From: Salinivirgaceae bacterium
GTDB lineage: Bacteria; Bacteroidota; Bacteroidia; Bacteroidales; SZUA-534
Direction of reading: 5' to 3'
Assembly: GCA_017617355.1 (NCBI GenBank)
Contig: JAFZWI010000007.1
Location: 1-41,979, forward strand
DNA: 41,979 bases
Shown here one piece after another: positions 17,108-24,736 of the stretch (position 1 is the first letter of the stretch; every line of letters begins with the position of its first letter). The position numbers and the translations under genes are program-made. The notes under the pieces were generated by a model. The model saw only the letters and a program-made list of their open reading frames with translations. It was not told where the DNA came from and did not search any database.

Positions 17108-17362
17108 ATGGAACCAATAGAAATTGTCGGCTACGCGGCCGCCGTGCTCACAACCATATCGTTTGTGCCGCAAGCCGCAAAAATCATCAAGACGAAAGAC
17201 ACCAAAAGCATCTCGCTCGGAATGTATGCGCTGTTCTCAATCGGAGTGCTCGGGTGGCTCATCTACGGTATTGTAACTCGCACATTACCTGTGGTTTTAG
17301 CCAACGGTGTCACACTTTGTTTCGCAAGCGTCATCCTGACATACAAAATCAAATACAAATGA
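17108..17362 (+). CDS. SemiSWEET-type sugar transporter
   Basis: 84 residues with three transmembrane helices in the PQ-loop arrangement: EIVGYAAAVLTTISFVPQAA (with the PQ motif in helix 1), SLGMYALFSIGVLGWLIYGI, and LPVVLANGVTLCFASVILTY. SemiSWEETs form dimers that move mono- or disaccharides down a gradient across the cytoplasmic membrane. The length and motif fit the family precisely. Its stop overlaps the start of a lipoprotein gene by ATGA, so the two are coupled. Confidence 0.94.
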   Translation: MEPIEIVGYAAAVLTTISFVPQAAKIIKTKDTKSISLGMYALFSIGVLGWLIYGIVTRTLPVVLANGVTLCFASVILTYKIKYK

Positions 17363-17916
17363 GGCTGCACCTTATAATATTATTGGCAATACTGTTGGTT
17401 GTCGGATGCTCGCAAAACCGCAAACCCAAGGCCGACCCGTCAATTCCGCCCGCTTTTGTCAAACAGAAACGCACGTTTGAGTCTAACGCACAACTGTTTT
17501 TCGGAACACCGGACCGAAAGCTGAAACTCAGCATGTTGGATGTAATGCACGTACGGGTTGCCGACAACACACGGCTGGCCGACATCTGCAGCGCAATCGG
17601 CCCCGGACAGGCCATAATTGCTGAATACGACAGCGAGCTGCGCCGCACATTGTCAATGGCCGATGTTGAACAACCGCTCGACTTGATGTTTGTCAACTCA
17701 GCAAAAATGATTGTAGGTACAATCACCAACCTGCAGGCCTACTCCACTGAGAAGTTCACATCGTTCGAGTACGCACAATATATAATAGTGTCGCCGGCCG
17801 GTTTTTGCGCCGAAAACAACATAGCCGAGGGCGACTTTATTGATTTTGGGCAACGAAAAACAATCAGCTTATCAGATTCGGCAATGGCGCGTCCGGGCTA
17901 TCAGACTGAGAGATAG
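17359..17916 (+). CDS. Predicted lipoprotein coupled to SemiSWEET
   Basis: 185 residues from MRLHLIILLAILLVVGC, a strong lipobox (VVGC, Cys17). The mature protein has no recognised domain: PSIPPAFVKQKRTFESNAQ, DNTRLADICSAIGPGQAIIA and VSPAGFCAENNIAEGDFIDF are the most distinctive stretches. The start is fixed by the ATGA overlap with the preceding gene; the frame stays open further upstream but those codons lie within the SemiSWEET gene. A link between the lipoprotein and sugar uptake is suggested only by the coupling. Confidence 0.78.
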   Translation: MRLHLIILLAILLVVGCSQNRKPKADPSIPPAFVKQKRTFESNAQLFFGTPDRKLKLSMLDVMHVRVADNTRLADICSAIGPGQAIIAEYDSELRRTLSMADVEQPLDLMFVNSAKMIVGTITNLQAYSTEKFTSFEYAQYIIVSPAGFCAENNIAEGDFIDFGQRKTISLSDSAMARPGYQTER

Positions 17917-18011
17917 CGAATAACAGAAATCAGGAATGATGACGCCACAAAATGGAAGGCAAAAACACATTAAATAATTTCAGACAGAATGTTTTTATTT
18001 GCAAAAATTAC

Positions 18012-18019
18012 TACTTTTG
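18012..18019 (+). promoter_or_regulatory. -7 element of the CheR-SiaBC-ABCG operon
   Basis: TACTTTTG matches TAnnTTTG 56 bases before the cheR ATG. A good -33 TTG at 19-21 bases is not evident (a TTTG at 17998-18001 is too close), so the element may need an activator. It is the only clear promoter-like motif in front of the ten-gene block. Confidence 0.5.
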
Positions 18020-18075
18020 AAATTATAGGTCAACGCAAAAAAGATGTTGCTGTAAAGGATTAGAAAGAAAATTGT

Positions 18076-18918
18076 ATGGTTACAAACGAAGATGCAGCGA
18101 GGTTAATTACAGCCATCAAGACGTCGTCGACGTACGATTTCACCGACTACTCCGACAAGTCATTCTGTCGGCGAATCGAGAAAATCCTGCTCGACAACAA
18201 CATGGATTTAAACCAATTAATCCTGAAAATAAGCAAAGACAAGGCTTTCCTGGAGCAAACTGTAAAAGACATCACTGTAAATACAACCGAACTTTTCCGC
18301 AATCCGGAGATGTGGCAGACACTGCGCTACCACATTCTTCCAAAGCTAAGGAAAAACAAATCGATATTCATCTGGCACGCTGGCTGCTCAAGCGGACAGG
18401 AGATATACTCGATGCTCATCCTGCTTAATGAAATGGGATTGTTCGACCAGGCCAAAGTGTTCGCCACCGACATCAACACCGATATGCTTGAGGCAGCCAA
18501 AGCTGGCACCTATAAATATAGGTTCAACCTCGGCTATCTTGACAATTTCGACAAGGTTATCAAAGAGAATCCTTACAACTTCGAGGAGAAAATTGATGTG
18601 CCGTACGAGAAATATTTCGACATCGACAAGGTGAAAGACACCATACAGATGAAACCGTTCCTGCGCGAGAAGGCCGTTTTCCGCAAACACGACCTAGTGA
18701 AGGACGGCAACGTCTTCTACTCAAAATTCGACCTGATATTGTGCCGTAACGTGATTATCTATTTCAACAACAGGCTGCAGAGCCGTGTCATCGACATGTT
18801 CAACAACAGCTTGAGCCACGACGGCTACCTTATCTTAGGCTCGCATGAGAGCATTCTTGGCTCATCGGCCAACAATTTTGAGCGTTCAAAAAGTTTCTAC
18901 AAGAAAAAAACGATATAG
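18076..18918 (+). CDS. cheR: CheR-type protein-glutamate methyltransferase (apparently intact)
   Basis: 280 residues with the CheR N-terminal helical domain (DYSDKSFCRRIEKILLDNNM), DITVNTTELFRNPEMWQTLR (the usual 'T-x-FFR' segment), then the SAM-binding domain: IWHAGCSSGQEIYSM (99-113), FATDINTDMLEAAKAG with the ribose-binding Asp132, and LILCRNVIIYFN (220-231). These match catalytic CheR enzymes, which methylate glutamates on chemoreceptors using SAM. No receptor (MCP), CheA or CheW is nearby. It is the first gene of a tightly packed cluster; the next gene, a diverged copy, begins two bases after its stop. The substrate is unknown; the GAF/PAS membrane proteins in the same operon are the obvious candidates. 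Confidence 0.92.
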   Translation: MVTNEDAARLITAIKTSSTYDFTDYSDKSFCRRIEKILLDNNMDLNQLILKISKDKAFLEQTVKDITVNTTELFRNPEMWQTLRYHILPKLRKNKSIFIWHAGCSSGQEIYSMLILLNEMGLFDQAKVFATDINTDMLEAAKAGTYKYRFNLGYLDNFDKVIKENPYNFEEKIDVPYEKYFDIDKVKDTIQMKPFLREKAVFRKHDLVKDGNVFYSKFDLILCRNVIIYFNNRLQSRVIDMFNNSLSHDGYLILGSHESILGSSANNFERSKSFYKKKTI

Positions 18919-18920
18919 TT

Positions 18921-19748
18921 ATGGTAGATAATATAGGAATAGTAGATACAAGGAACATTATCAGTGCCATAGCTGAGAAATTTGGCATCGACATGTCCGA
19001 CTATGCCTCTACCATACTGCGTAGAAGGCTGGTTCACACAATAAACGCATACACTTGCCACTCGGCCGACGATTTCATCGACAAGGTGAAACGTGGCGCA
19101 ATCGACGTTGACGACTTCCTTTATGAAATGGCAGTTGAAACGACCGAGATTTTCCGCGACCCGTCGCTGTGGCGCGAGCTGCGCGACCGCTACCTGCCCG
19201 AAGTTTGCCGCACCCCCGACTGCCAGATTTGGATGCCAGGAATAACAACAGGCGACGAACTATACACACTGGAGATAGTGCTTGCAGAATCGGGATTGCA
19301 AAACAAGGCCAAAGTGGTTGCCGGATGCCCGTCGAACAAGCACATCGAAAACATCAAGAACGGCGGACTGTACGACCCGAAGAAAATCGAGGTTAGCGAG
19401 GCTAACTACACACGCTACGTGGGCAAGTCGCAGTTCAACTCGTACTACACCATGGTCGACAATCACGCCAAAATGAAGAACGAGCTGCTGGCAAACGCCA
19501 CAATATATCAGAAAGACATATTGAAAACCGAAGCCAACAAGCAATACCGGATGATTATCTACCGCAACACACTGCTGCAATTCAACATACCGCTCTACGA
19601 GAAGGTCATCCGCAAGCTGACCGAAAGCCTCGCCATTGGCGGATATCTGATTATCGGCAACATGGAGACGCTGGAATATTCAGAGACCGGTAAGAAGATG
19701 CAAGTTGTTAACGAGAATGAGAAAATTTATAAAAAACGAATAGACTGA
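18921..19748 (+). CDS. CheR-like protein with a degenerate SAM site
   Basis: 275 residues aligning end to end with the preceding CheR: same N-terminal domain (SDYASTILRRRLVHTINAYT) and AVETTEIFRDPSLWRELRD. The SAM-binding motif AGCSSG is PGITTG (107-111 region), the ribose-binding Asp of ATDIN is lost (AGCPSN, 134-139), and CRNVIIYFN reads YRNTLLQFN. The reading frame is intact and the C-terminal strand GGYLIIGNMETLEYS is retained. It likely arose by tandem duplication and now acts as a non-catalytic partner, receptor-binding adaptor or regulator. Its stop overlaps the next start by one base (TGATG), so it is translated with CheB. Activity loss is inferred, not shown. Confidence 0.85.
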   Translation: MVDNIGIVDTRNIISAIAEKFGIDMSDYASTILRRRLVHTINAYTCHSADDFIDKVKRGAIDVDDFLYEMAVETTEIFRDPSLWRELRDRYLPEVCRTPDCQIWMPGITTGDELYTLEIVLAESGLQNKAKVVAGCPSNKHIENIKNGGLYDPKKIEVSEANYTRYVGKSQFNSYYTMVDNHAKMKNELLANATIYQKDILKTEANKQYRMIIYRNTLLQFNIPLYEKVIRKLTESLAIGGYLIIGNMETLEYSETGKKMQVVNENEKIYKKRID

Positions 19749-20311
19749 TGAGCGATTACAAAGCCATAATGATAGGAGGTTCGGCGGGCAGCTTTCAGGT
19801 TGTTTCGCACATAATTGCCGCGCTGCCGGCAAATTATCCGCTGCCAATACTGATGTGTCTGCACCGGCTCAAACACATACGCTCAGGCTTTGTCGAGGCC
19901 CTGTCGATTAAATCGAAGCTGCCGATAATCGAGCCTCATGACAAGGAGCCGCTCAAACCGGGCCGCATCTATCTGGCTCCGGCCAACTATCACATGTACA
20001 TCGAGCTTGGCAACCGCTTTGCGCTGTCAACAGAAGATGTCATCAACCACTCGCGTCCGTCTATCGACCTGTCGTTCTTCTCCGCCTCGTACAATTTCAA
20101 GAAGAAACTTGTGGGCATCATCCTGAGCGGAGCCAACAAAGACGGCGCAATGGGACTTAAGAGTGTGACCGACAACGGCGGACTGACAATTGTCCAGGAC
20201 CCGAAAGAGTGCCAGGTGCCGACAATGACACAGGCATCGCTCAACGCAACAAAAGTGGATTATGTGTTCAGCACAAAACAGATTATAGATTTTTTACTTA
20301 AATTAGCCTAA
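19748..20311 (+). CDS. cheB: CheB-type methylesterase without receiver domain
   Basis: 187 residues comprising only the CheB catalytic domain. The Ser-His-Asp triad is present: Ser12 in MIGGSAGSF, His39 in MCLHRLKHIRSGF, and Asp132 in ILSGANKDGAMGL. The typical LTIVQDPKECQVPTMTQASL follows. CheB removes methyl esters from (or deamidates) chemoreceptor glutamates. Normal CheB carries an N-terminal receiver phosphorylated by CheA; here it starts directly at the catalytic domain, so regulation must come from elsewhere, consistent with the lack of CheA in the cluster. It follows two CheR genes and is translationally coupled to the second. Confidence 0.92.
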   Translation: MSDYKAIMIGGSAGSFQVVSHIIAALPANYPLPILMCLHRLKHIRSGFVEALSIKSKLPIIEPHDKEPLKPGRIYLAPANYHMYIELGNRFALSTEDVINHSRPSIDLSFFSASYNFKKKLVGIILSGANKDGAMGLKSVTDNGGLTIVQDPKECQVPTMTQASLNATKVDYVFSTKQIIDFLLKLA

Positions 20312-20314
20312 TCT

Positions 20315-21067
20315 ATGAACGAGTTGCTCAAATACAGAAAAGGGATTATAAGGCTGACCATTATATTAATATTGGTAGAGGTTGCCGCTGTCGGCCTTCT
20401 GCTTGCGGCCTCCCCAAGTTTCGAACGCGGATACATCTCGCTTATCCTGCTGATTGTCATTCTTGTACAGATACTGCTGACCGCACGGCTCGGAATGGCT
20501 GGCAACAAGACTGCCGTAATCTTGATACAAGAGGAACAGGAGCGCGCTATGGCCGCATCCGATGAGCAACAGATTGAGCATGCCGCACAAAGCGCTAACG
20601 ACATTGTCGAGACAAAATTCGACATCAACGACATCACCAAGCTGATAAAGAAAGCCGACAACTGGAAAGATTATGGCGACTCAATCCTATACTCACTGTC
20701 GAAACAGATAGACATTGCTGTGGGCATGGTTTACCATTACGCCAACGAGGAGTTCTACGCAGCCGCCACATTCGCCTACTACAACGACGAGGCGCCCCGA
20801 AACTTCAAGATTGGCGAAGGCATATCGGGACAGGTTGCCAAAGACAAAAAAGCCATGTTCCTGAACGACTTACCGAGCAAAAGTCTGATGATAGTTTCGG
20901 GTCTGGGACAGATTGAAGTGAACAATTTAGCAATTATTCCAATTTTAAAGGATGATAATGTACTTGGATTAATAGAAATAGCTACCTTTAAGCCCTTTGA
21001 TAATTGGTTTATAAACAAGATAGACGAAATTTCAAACGCTATAGGTGGCATGGCACCAACACTATAA
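20315..21067 (+). CDS. Two-TM membrane protein with cytoplasmic GAF domain
   Basis: 250 residues. Two transmembrane helices (about 11-33, LTIILILVEVAAVGLLLAAS, and 39-57, YISLILLIVILVQILLTAR) precede a Glu/Gln-rich helix (QEEQERAMAASDEQQIEHAA) and a GAF domain (about 112-245) containing IGEGISGQVAKDKKAMFLND and LAIIPILKDDNVLGLIEIAT. GAF domains bind small ligands or mediate dimerisation. The helix segment AASDEQ matches the first half of the methylation-site consensus of chemoreceptors ([ASTG]2-x2-[EQ]2), so this could be the CheR/CheB substrate; inference only. The GAF domain is closely similar to that of the next gene product, suggesting paired sensors. It starts three bases after cheB. Confidence 0.82.
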   Translation: MNELLKYRKGIIRLTIILILVEVAAVGLLLAASPSFERGYISLILLIVILVQILLTARLGMAGNKTAVILIQEEQERAMAASDEQQIEHAAQSANDIVETKFDINDITKLIKKADNWKDYGDSILYSLSKQIDIAVGMVYHYANEEFYAAATFAYYNDEAPRNFKIGEGISGQVAKDKKAMFLNDLPSKSLMIVSGLGQIEVNNLAIIPILKDDNVLGLIEIATFKPFDNWFINKIDEISNAIGGMAPTL

Positions 21068-21079
21068 TACGGAAGCGAA

Positions 21080-23707
21080 ATGGATACATTTATTGAAAAA
21101 ATAAAGAAATTGTTCGTTTACAAGGTCGGCGAGAAAATCAACTACACTCCCGCCCTTATAAGCGTTGGTGTCGTTCTGCTCATCTTATCGTGGGTGCTGG
21201 GATTCATGAAAGCCGACGCCACAGTATCGCTGAGCGGACTGGCCGAATTGCACAAAAACGCTCCGTCGTACTATCTGATTGACCTTCTGCCGATAATACT
21301 TGGCATTTTGGGCTACGCCTTCACCAGCTCGCATCAGGAGACAATACAACAGCTCGAAGACCAGATTACACAGAAAGACAGCGTCATAAACAAAAACGCG
21401 CACTTTGCAAAGAAAATCGGTGAGGGTGACTTCTCGGCAAACGACGAGGAGATTGACGACAACGACATTCTGGGACACTCGCTGAAAAAGATGCGTGAGA
21501 ACCTTGCAATGACCAACGAAAAAGAAAAGGAACTCAACTGGATAGCCAAAGGAAAGGATAACATCTCGAACATCCTCCGTTTGCAGAACGACCTTGGCAA
21601 TCTGTCGTACCTGACACTTGTTGAGCTGATTAAATACATTGATGTTATCCAAGGCGCGTTCTACATCTACAACGAGACCGACAACACTTTGGAGAACACA
21701 GCCACTTACGCCTACAACCGCCGCAAATATCTCGATACAAAATTCCAGATTGGCGAAGGTCTTGTTGGTCAGTGCGCCTACGAAATGGATGTGATATTCC
21801 GCCGCGAGATACCGGAGGATTTCATCACCATTACCAGCGGCATATTGGGTGACCAAAAACCGACATCGTTGCTGCTTGTTCCACTCATCACCGATGAGAA
21901 GCTGCAAGGCGTACTTGAATTCGCATCGCTGAAAGACGATATCAATGAGCTGAAAATCAGATTTATCAAAGAACTTAGCGACATTATAGCCCGCACAATC
22001 TTCAACCTGAAAGTCAACACACGGACAGAGAAACTGCTGAAAGACGCTCAGGAGATGACCGAGGAGCTTCAGGAGAATGAAGAGCAACTGCGCCAGAACG
22101 CCGAGGAGATGCGCGCCACACACGAGGAACTGGAGAAAACCAACTCGAACCTGCAGACACAAATCCGCGAGGTTGAGAACGCGCAGAAACGTCAGCACGC
22201 ATTGTTGGAGAATGCATCCGAAATCATCTCGATTTATGACGAAGAGATGAAACTGAAATACATAAGTCCGTCGGTAACAAACATCTACGGTTACACCATA
22301 CAGGAGATGATTGAAGGTAAAGACCTTGACCGACTGACCGCCAAAGACGCCAAAGAATATACCGAAACATTCGGCAAGCTGGCCGAGAAAGCCAATTCGT
22401 CGGCAACCATACAGTACACCTACATGCGTAAGGACGGCCAGAAAATCTACATCGAATCGACTGGCCGCAACCTACTCGATGACCCTGCAATCAACGGTAT
22501 CATCATCAACTCGCGCGATATTACCGAACGCAAACGCGCCGAGAAAGAGGAGCGCATGAAGAGTAAGATGCAGTCGCTGTCGGAGAATTCACTCGATATG
22601 ATTCTGCGTATCGGCACCAACGGACAATTCTTCTACGCCAACCCAATGGTGAAGACGTTCACCGAGAACGAACCGAGTGAGCTGATAAACAAAAACTTAA
22701 GCGAAGCCAAATTCAACGAGACAATCAAGAATTTCTTTGTTGAAGCTGTCAAAACCGTCAACTCGACAAAAGAGAAACACGACGCCGAGGTTACATTCCC
22801 GACGCACTTTGGCGACCGAATAATGCAGGTGAACGCCATTCCTGAATTCAGCGACGACGGCAAAGAACTGGAAACCATTCTGTTTGTCGCTCACGACATC
22901 ACCGAGCAGAAAATGGTGGAAATGGAGATTCAGGAGAAGAACAAGGCTATTACCGAGAGTATCAACTATGCAAAACGCATACAGACAGCCATACTTCCGA
23001 ATACGAAATTTGTGCAGGAATTCCTGCCCAACTCGTTCATCTTCTACCGTCCGAAGGATGTGGTCAGCGGTGACTTCCCGTGGTTCTTCAAAAAAGGCGA
23101 CGACATCTTCATTGCTGCCGTCGATTGCACCGGCCACGGCGTTCCTGGTGCGTTGCTGTCGTTCATCGGCTACTTCACGCTGAACAATGTTGTCGACCAC
23201 TACGACAACCTGAATGCCGGCGAGGTTCTTGACAAGCTGCACGAAGGCGTGCGCACCACACTGAAACAGGACCGCATCGACACCGATGCCCGCGACGGTA
23301 TGGACATTGCATTGTGCAAAATAAACTTGCAGAAAAATATACTTGAATTTGCAGGTGCTCACAGACCTCTTTATTTACTGAGAGGCAATGAGTTAACTCA
23401 ATACAAGGGCAGTCACAAGGCCATTGGTGGCATACCATTAGGCAAAAAACCTGAAGCGGATTTTGAAAATCATTTAATAAATTTGCAAGCTAAAGACAGA
23501 GTATTCTTCTTCTCTGACGGCCTGCCAGACCAGGTTAGCGGCGAGACGGGCAGAAAATATCAGGCGAGCAGAATACGCGACTTGCTTGTTGAGCACTATG
23601 ACGTAGAGATTTTCGATTATGAGAACATAATCTACGAAGACTTTATGGCATATAAAGGTGATTACAAGCAAGTTGACGACATACTATTAATTGGAATTGA
23701 ATTTTAA
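21080..23707 (+). CDS. Membrane sensor phosphatase: 2 TM - GAF - PAS - PAS - PP2C (SpoIIE/SiaA type)
   Basis: 875 residues. Two TM helices (about 25-45 and 66-86) are followed by a GAF domain (about 165-312: FQIGEGLVGQCAYEMDVIF), a long coiled coil (about 315-378: EELQENEEQLRQNAEEMRAT), two PAS domains (about 378-490 with YISPSVTNIYGYTIQEMIEG; about 495-615 with FFYANPMVKTFTENEPSEL), and a C-terminal PP2C phosphatase (about 635-875). The phosphatase metal Asp residues are seen in VVSGDFPWFF, AAVDCTGHGVPGALLS, RDGMDIALC and VFFFSDGLPDQ. By position beside SiaB/SiaC-type genes it would dephosphorylate the SiaC-like protein, as SiaA does in Pseudomonas. GDFPW in place of the more usual GDFYW is a small oddity. 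Confidence 0.93.
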   Translation: MDTFIEKIKKLFVYKVGEKINYTPALISVGVVLLILSWVLGFMKADATVSLSGLAELHKNAPSYYLIDLLPIILGILGYAFTSSHQETIQQLEDQITQKDSVINKNAHFAKKIGEGDFSANDEEIDDNDILGHSLKKMRENLAMTNEKEKELNWIAKGKDNISNILRLQNDLGNLSYLTLVELIKYIDVIQGAFYIYNETDNTLENTATYAYNRRKYLDTKFQIGEGLVGQCAYEMDVIFRREIPEDFITITSGILGDQKPTSLLLVPLITDEKLQGVLEFASLKDDINELKIRFIKELSDIIARTIFNLKVNTRTEKLLKDAQEMTEELQENEEQLRQNAEEMRATHEELEKTNSNLQTQIREVENAQKRQHALLENASEIISIYDEEMKLKYISPSVTNIYGYTIQEMIEGKDLDRLTAKDAKEYTETFGKLAEKANSSATIQYTYMRKDGQKIYIESTGRNLLDDPAINGIIINSRDITERKRAEKEERMKSKMQSLSENSLDMILRIGTNGQFFYANPMVKTFTENEPSELINKNLSEAKFNETIKNFFVEAVKTVNSTKEKHDAEVTFPTHFGDRIMQVNAIPEFSDDGKELETILFVAHDITEQKMVEMEIQEKNKAITESINYAKRIQTAILPNTKFVQEFLPNSFIFYRPKDVVSGDFPWFFKKGDDIFIAAVDCTGHGVPGALLSFIGYFTLNNVVDHYDNLNAGEVLDKLHEGVRTTLKQDRIDTDARDGMDIALCKINLQKNILEFAGAHRPLYLLRGNELTQYKGSHKAIGGIPLGKKPEADFENHLINLQAKDRVFFFSDGLPDQVSGETGRKYQASRIRDLLVEHYDVEIFDYENIIYEDFMAYKGDYKQVDDILLIGIEF

Positions 23708-23727
23708 CTAAAAAAAGATATACAGCT

Positions 23728-24303
23728 ATGGATGGAAATACCTTTTTAGAATTTGTCTATAGTTTTAACGATTCGATGGAAAGTAATGATGTGAAACTCG
23801 TTTACAAAGGCGAGATAACGCATCAGGTTACGAAAGCTTTCACCTCGCTTACCGAGACCAACATGATGGTCGACGAAGAGCCTAACTCGGTGCAGAAGAA
23901 GGTTTTCCATGTGATTGTGGAGTTCCTTCAGAACATAAGCAAGCATGCTGACCACTTACCGGAAGAGGCTGAAAAAGAGGAAGGAAGCGGGGTATTTCTG
24001 CTATGCCGCAACGACAGCAACTACATTATAACAACCGGAAACGTGCTGCAAAAAAGCAAAGAGCCTGTTATCAGCGAAATATTAGACCGCATCAACGTGC
24101 TGGACAAAGACGGGCTGAAGGAGTTGTACAAACAGCAAATAAAAGAAGGTAAGCTGTCGGATAAGGGCGGAGCCGGACTGGGATTCATTGATATTGCCAA
24201 GAAGACTGGTAATCCGCTGAATTACAAATTTATACCTATCGCCGATGATTATTCATTCTTTATGATATCATCAACTATTTCAAGAACTCAAAATTTCGAA
24301 TAA
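23728..24303 (+). CDS. siaB: SiaB-family protein kinase (DUF6272)
   Basis: 191 residues of the GHKL-like SiaB family. The N-box helix (FHVIVEFLQNISKHADHL, Glu65 and Asn69) and the Gly-rich lid segment DKGGAGLGFIDIAKKTGNPL (145-164) are clear; the end SFFMISSTI fits the family. In Pseudomonas SiaB phosphorylates a Thr on SiaC, opposed by the PP2C phosphatase SiaA. Here the gene lies between a PP2C phosphatase and a SiaC-like gene, with 20-base and 18-base gaps, an arrangement that keeps phosphatase, kinase and substrate together. The biochemistry is inferred from the family. Confidence 0.88.
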   Translation: MDGNTFLEFVYSFNDSMESNDVKLVYKGEITHQVTKAFTSLTETNMMVDEEPNSVQKKVFHVIVEFLQNISKHADHLPEEAEKEEGSGVFLLCRNDSNYIITTGNVLQKSKEPVISEILDRINVLDKDGLKELYKQQIKEGKLSDKGGAGLGFIDIAKKTGNPLNYKFIPIADDYSFFMISSTISRTQNFE

Positions 24304-24321
24304 ACATAATTCTTATTTACT

Positions 24322-24705
24322 ATGGAGGTTATTAAAATTGTTGGAACAGACGACACCCCGAGTGTAACTTTAGATGTTGCAAATGAGATATTTGAAATAT
24401 CAGGGCGCTCATTGCCTGAAGATGTTGCAGTATTCTATGAACCAATTCTCGACTGGATTGACCGCTACTCGGAAGAAGCAACCGGAAAAACCATATTCAA
24501 TTTCAAACTGGTTTACTTCAACACCGCCTCGTCGAAAATGATTCTCGACATCCTTCTGAAACTGGAAGAGATGCACGAAGCAGGAAAAGATGTGCTTATC
24601 AGATGGCACTATCCTGAAGACGACGAAGATATGGAAGAGGCAGGCGAAGAATATGCTGACATTGTTGATGTTCCGTTCGAACAGATAAGCTATTCGCTGG
24701 ATTAA
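24322..24705 (+). CDS. siaC: SiaC-family regulatory phosphoprotein (DUF1987)
   Basis: 127 residues, acidic. The family core FNFKLVYFNTASSKMILDIL is at 59-78, and Thr68 in NTASSK falls at the same residue number as the phosphosite Thr68 described for Pseudomonas SiaC. DTPSVTLDVANEIFEISGRS (11-30) and PILDWIDRYSEE (41-52) are also typical. In Pseudomonas, unphosphorylated SiaC activates the diguanylate cyclase SiaD; no GGDEF gene occurs here. The next gene, a TerB-like/ABCG transporter, is the natural candidate for the regulated partner. The tail (DDEDMEEAGEEYADIVDVPF) is strongly acidic. Confidence 0.9.
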   Translation: MEVIKIVGTDDTPSVTLDVANEIFEISGRSLPEDVAVFYEPILDWIDRYSEEATGKTIFNFKLVYFNTASSKMILDILLKLEEMHEAGKDVLIRWHYPEDDEDMEEAGEEYADIVDVPFEQISYSLD

Positions 24706-24736
24706 TCAGAAAATCAGCAAGAAAACACTACTGTAG

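Noticed and set aside
17083-17358. N-terminal extension of the lipoprotein frame (about 92 extra codons)
   Set aside because: It lies inside the SemiSWEET gene in another frame; the lipobox signal begins precisely at 17359, which overlaps the SemiSWEET stop by ATGA.
18076-20311. Flagellar or pili chemotaxis operon
   Set aside because: No CheA, CheW, CheY, MCP, flagellar or type IV pilus gene is present, and the CheR/CheB genes are embedded with Sia and ABC transporter genes.
21185-22198. Long antisense open frame (337 codons) opposite the PP2C sensor gene
   Set aside because: The frame overlaps a gene with clear domains on the other strand, has Val/Phe/Leu-rich low-information sequence and no recognisable motif; it is a codon-bias shadow, as are similar antisense frames opposite gpmI and the peptidase gene.
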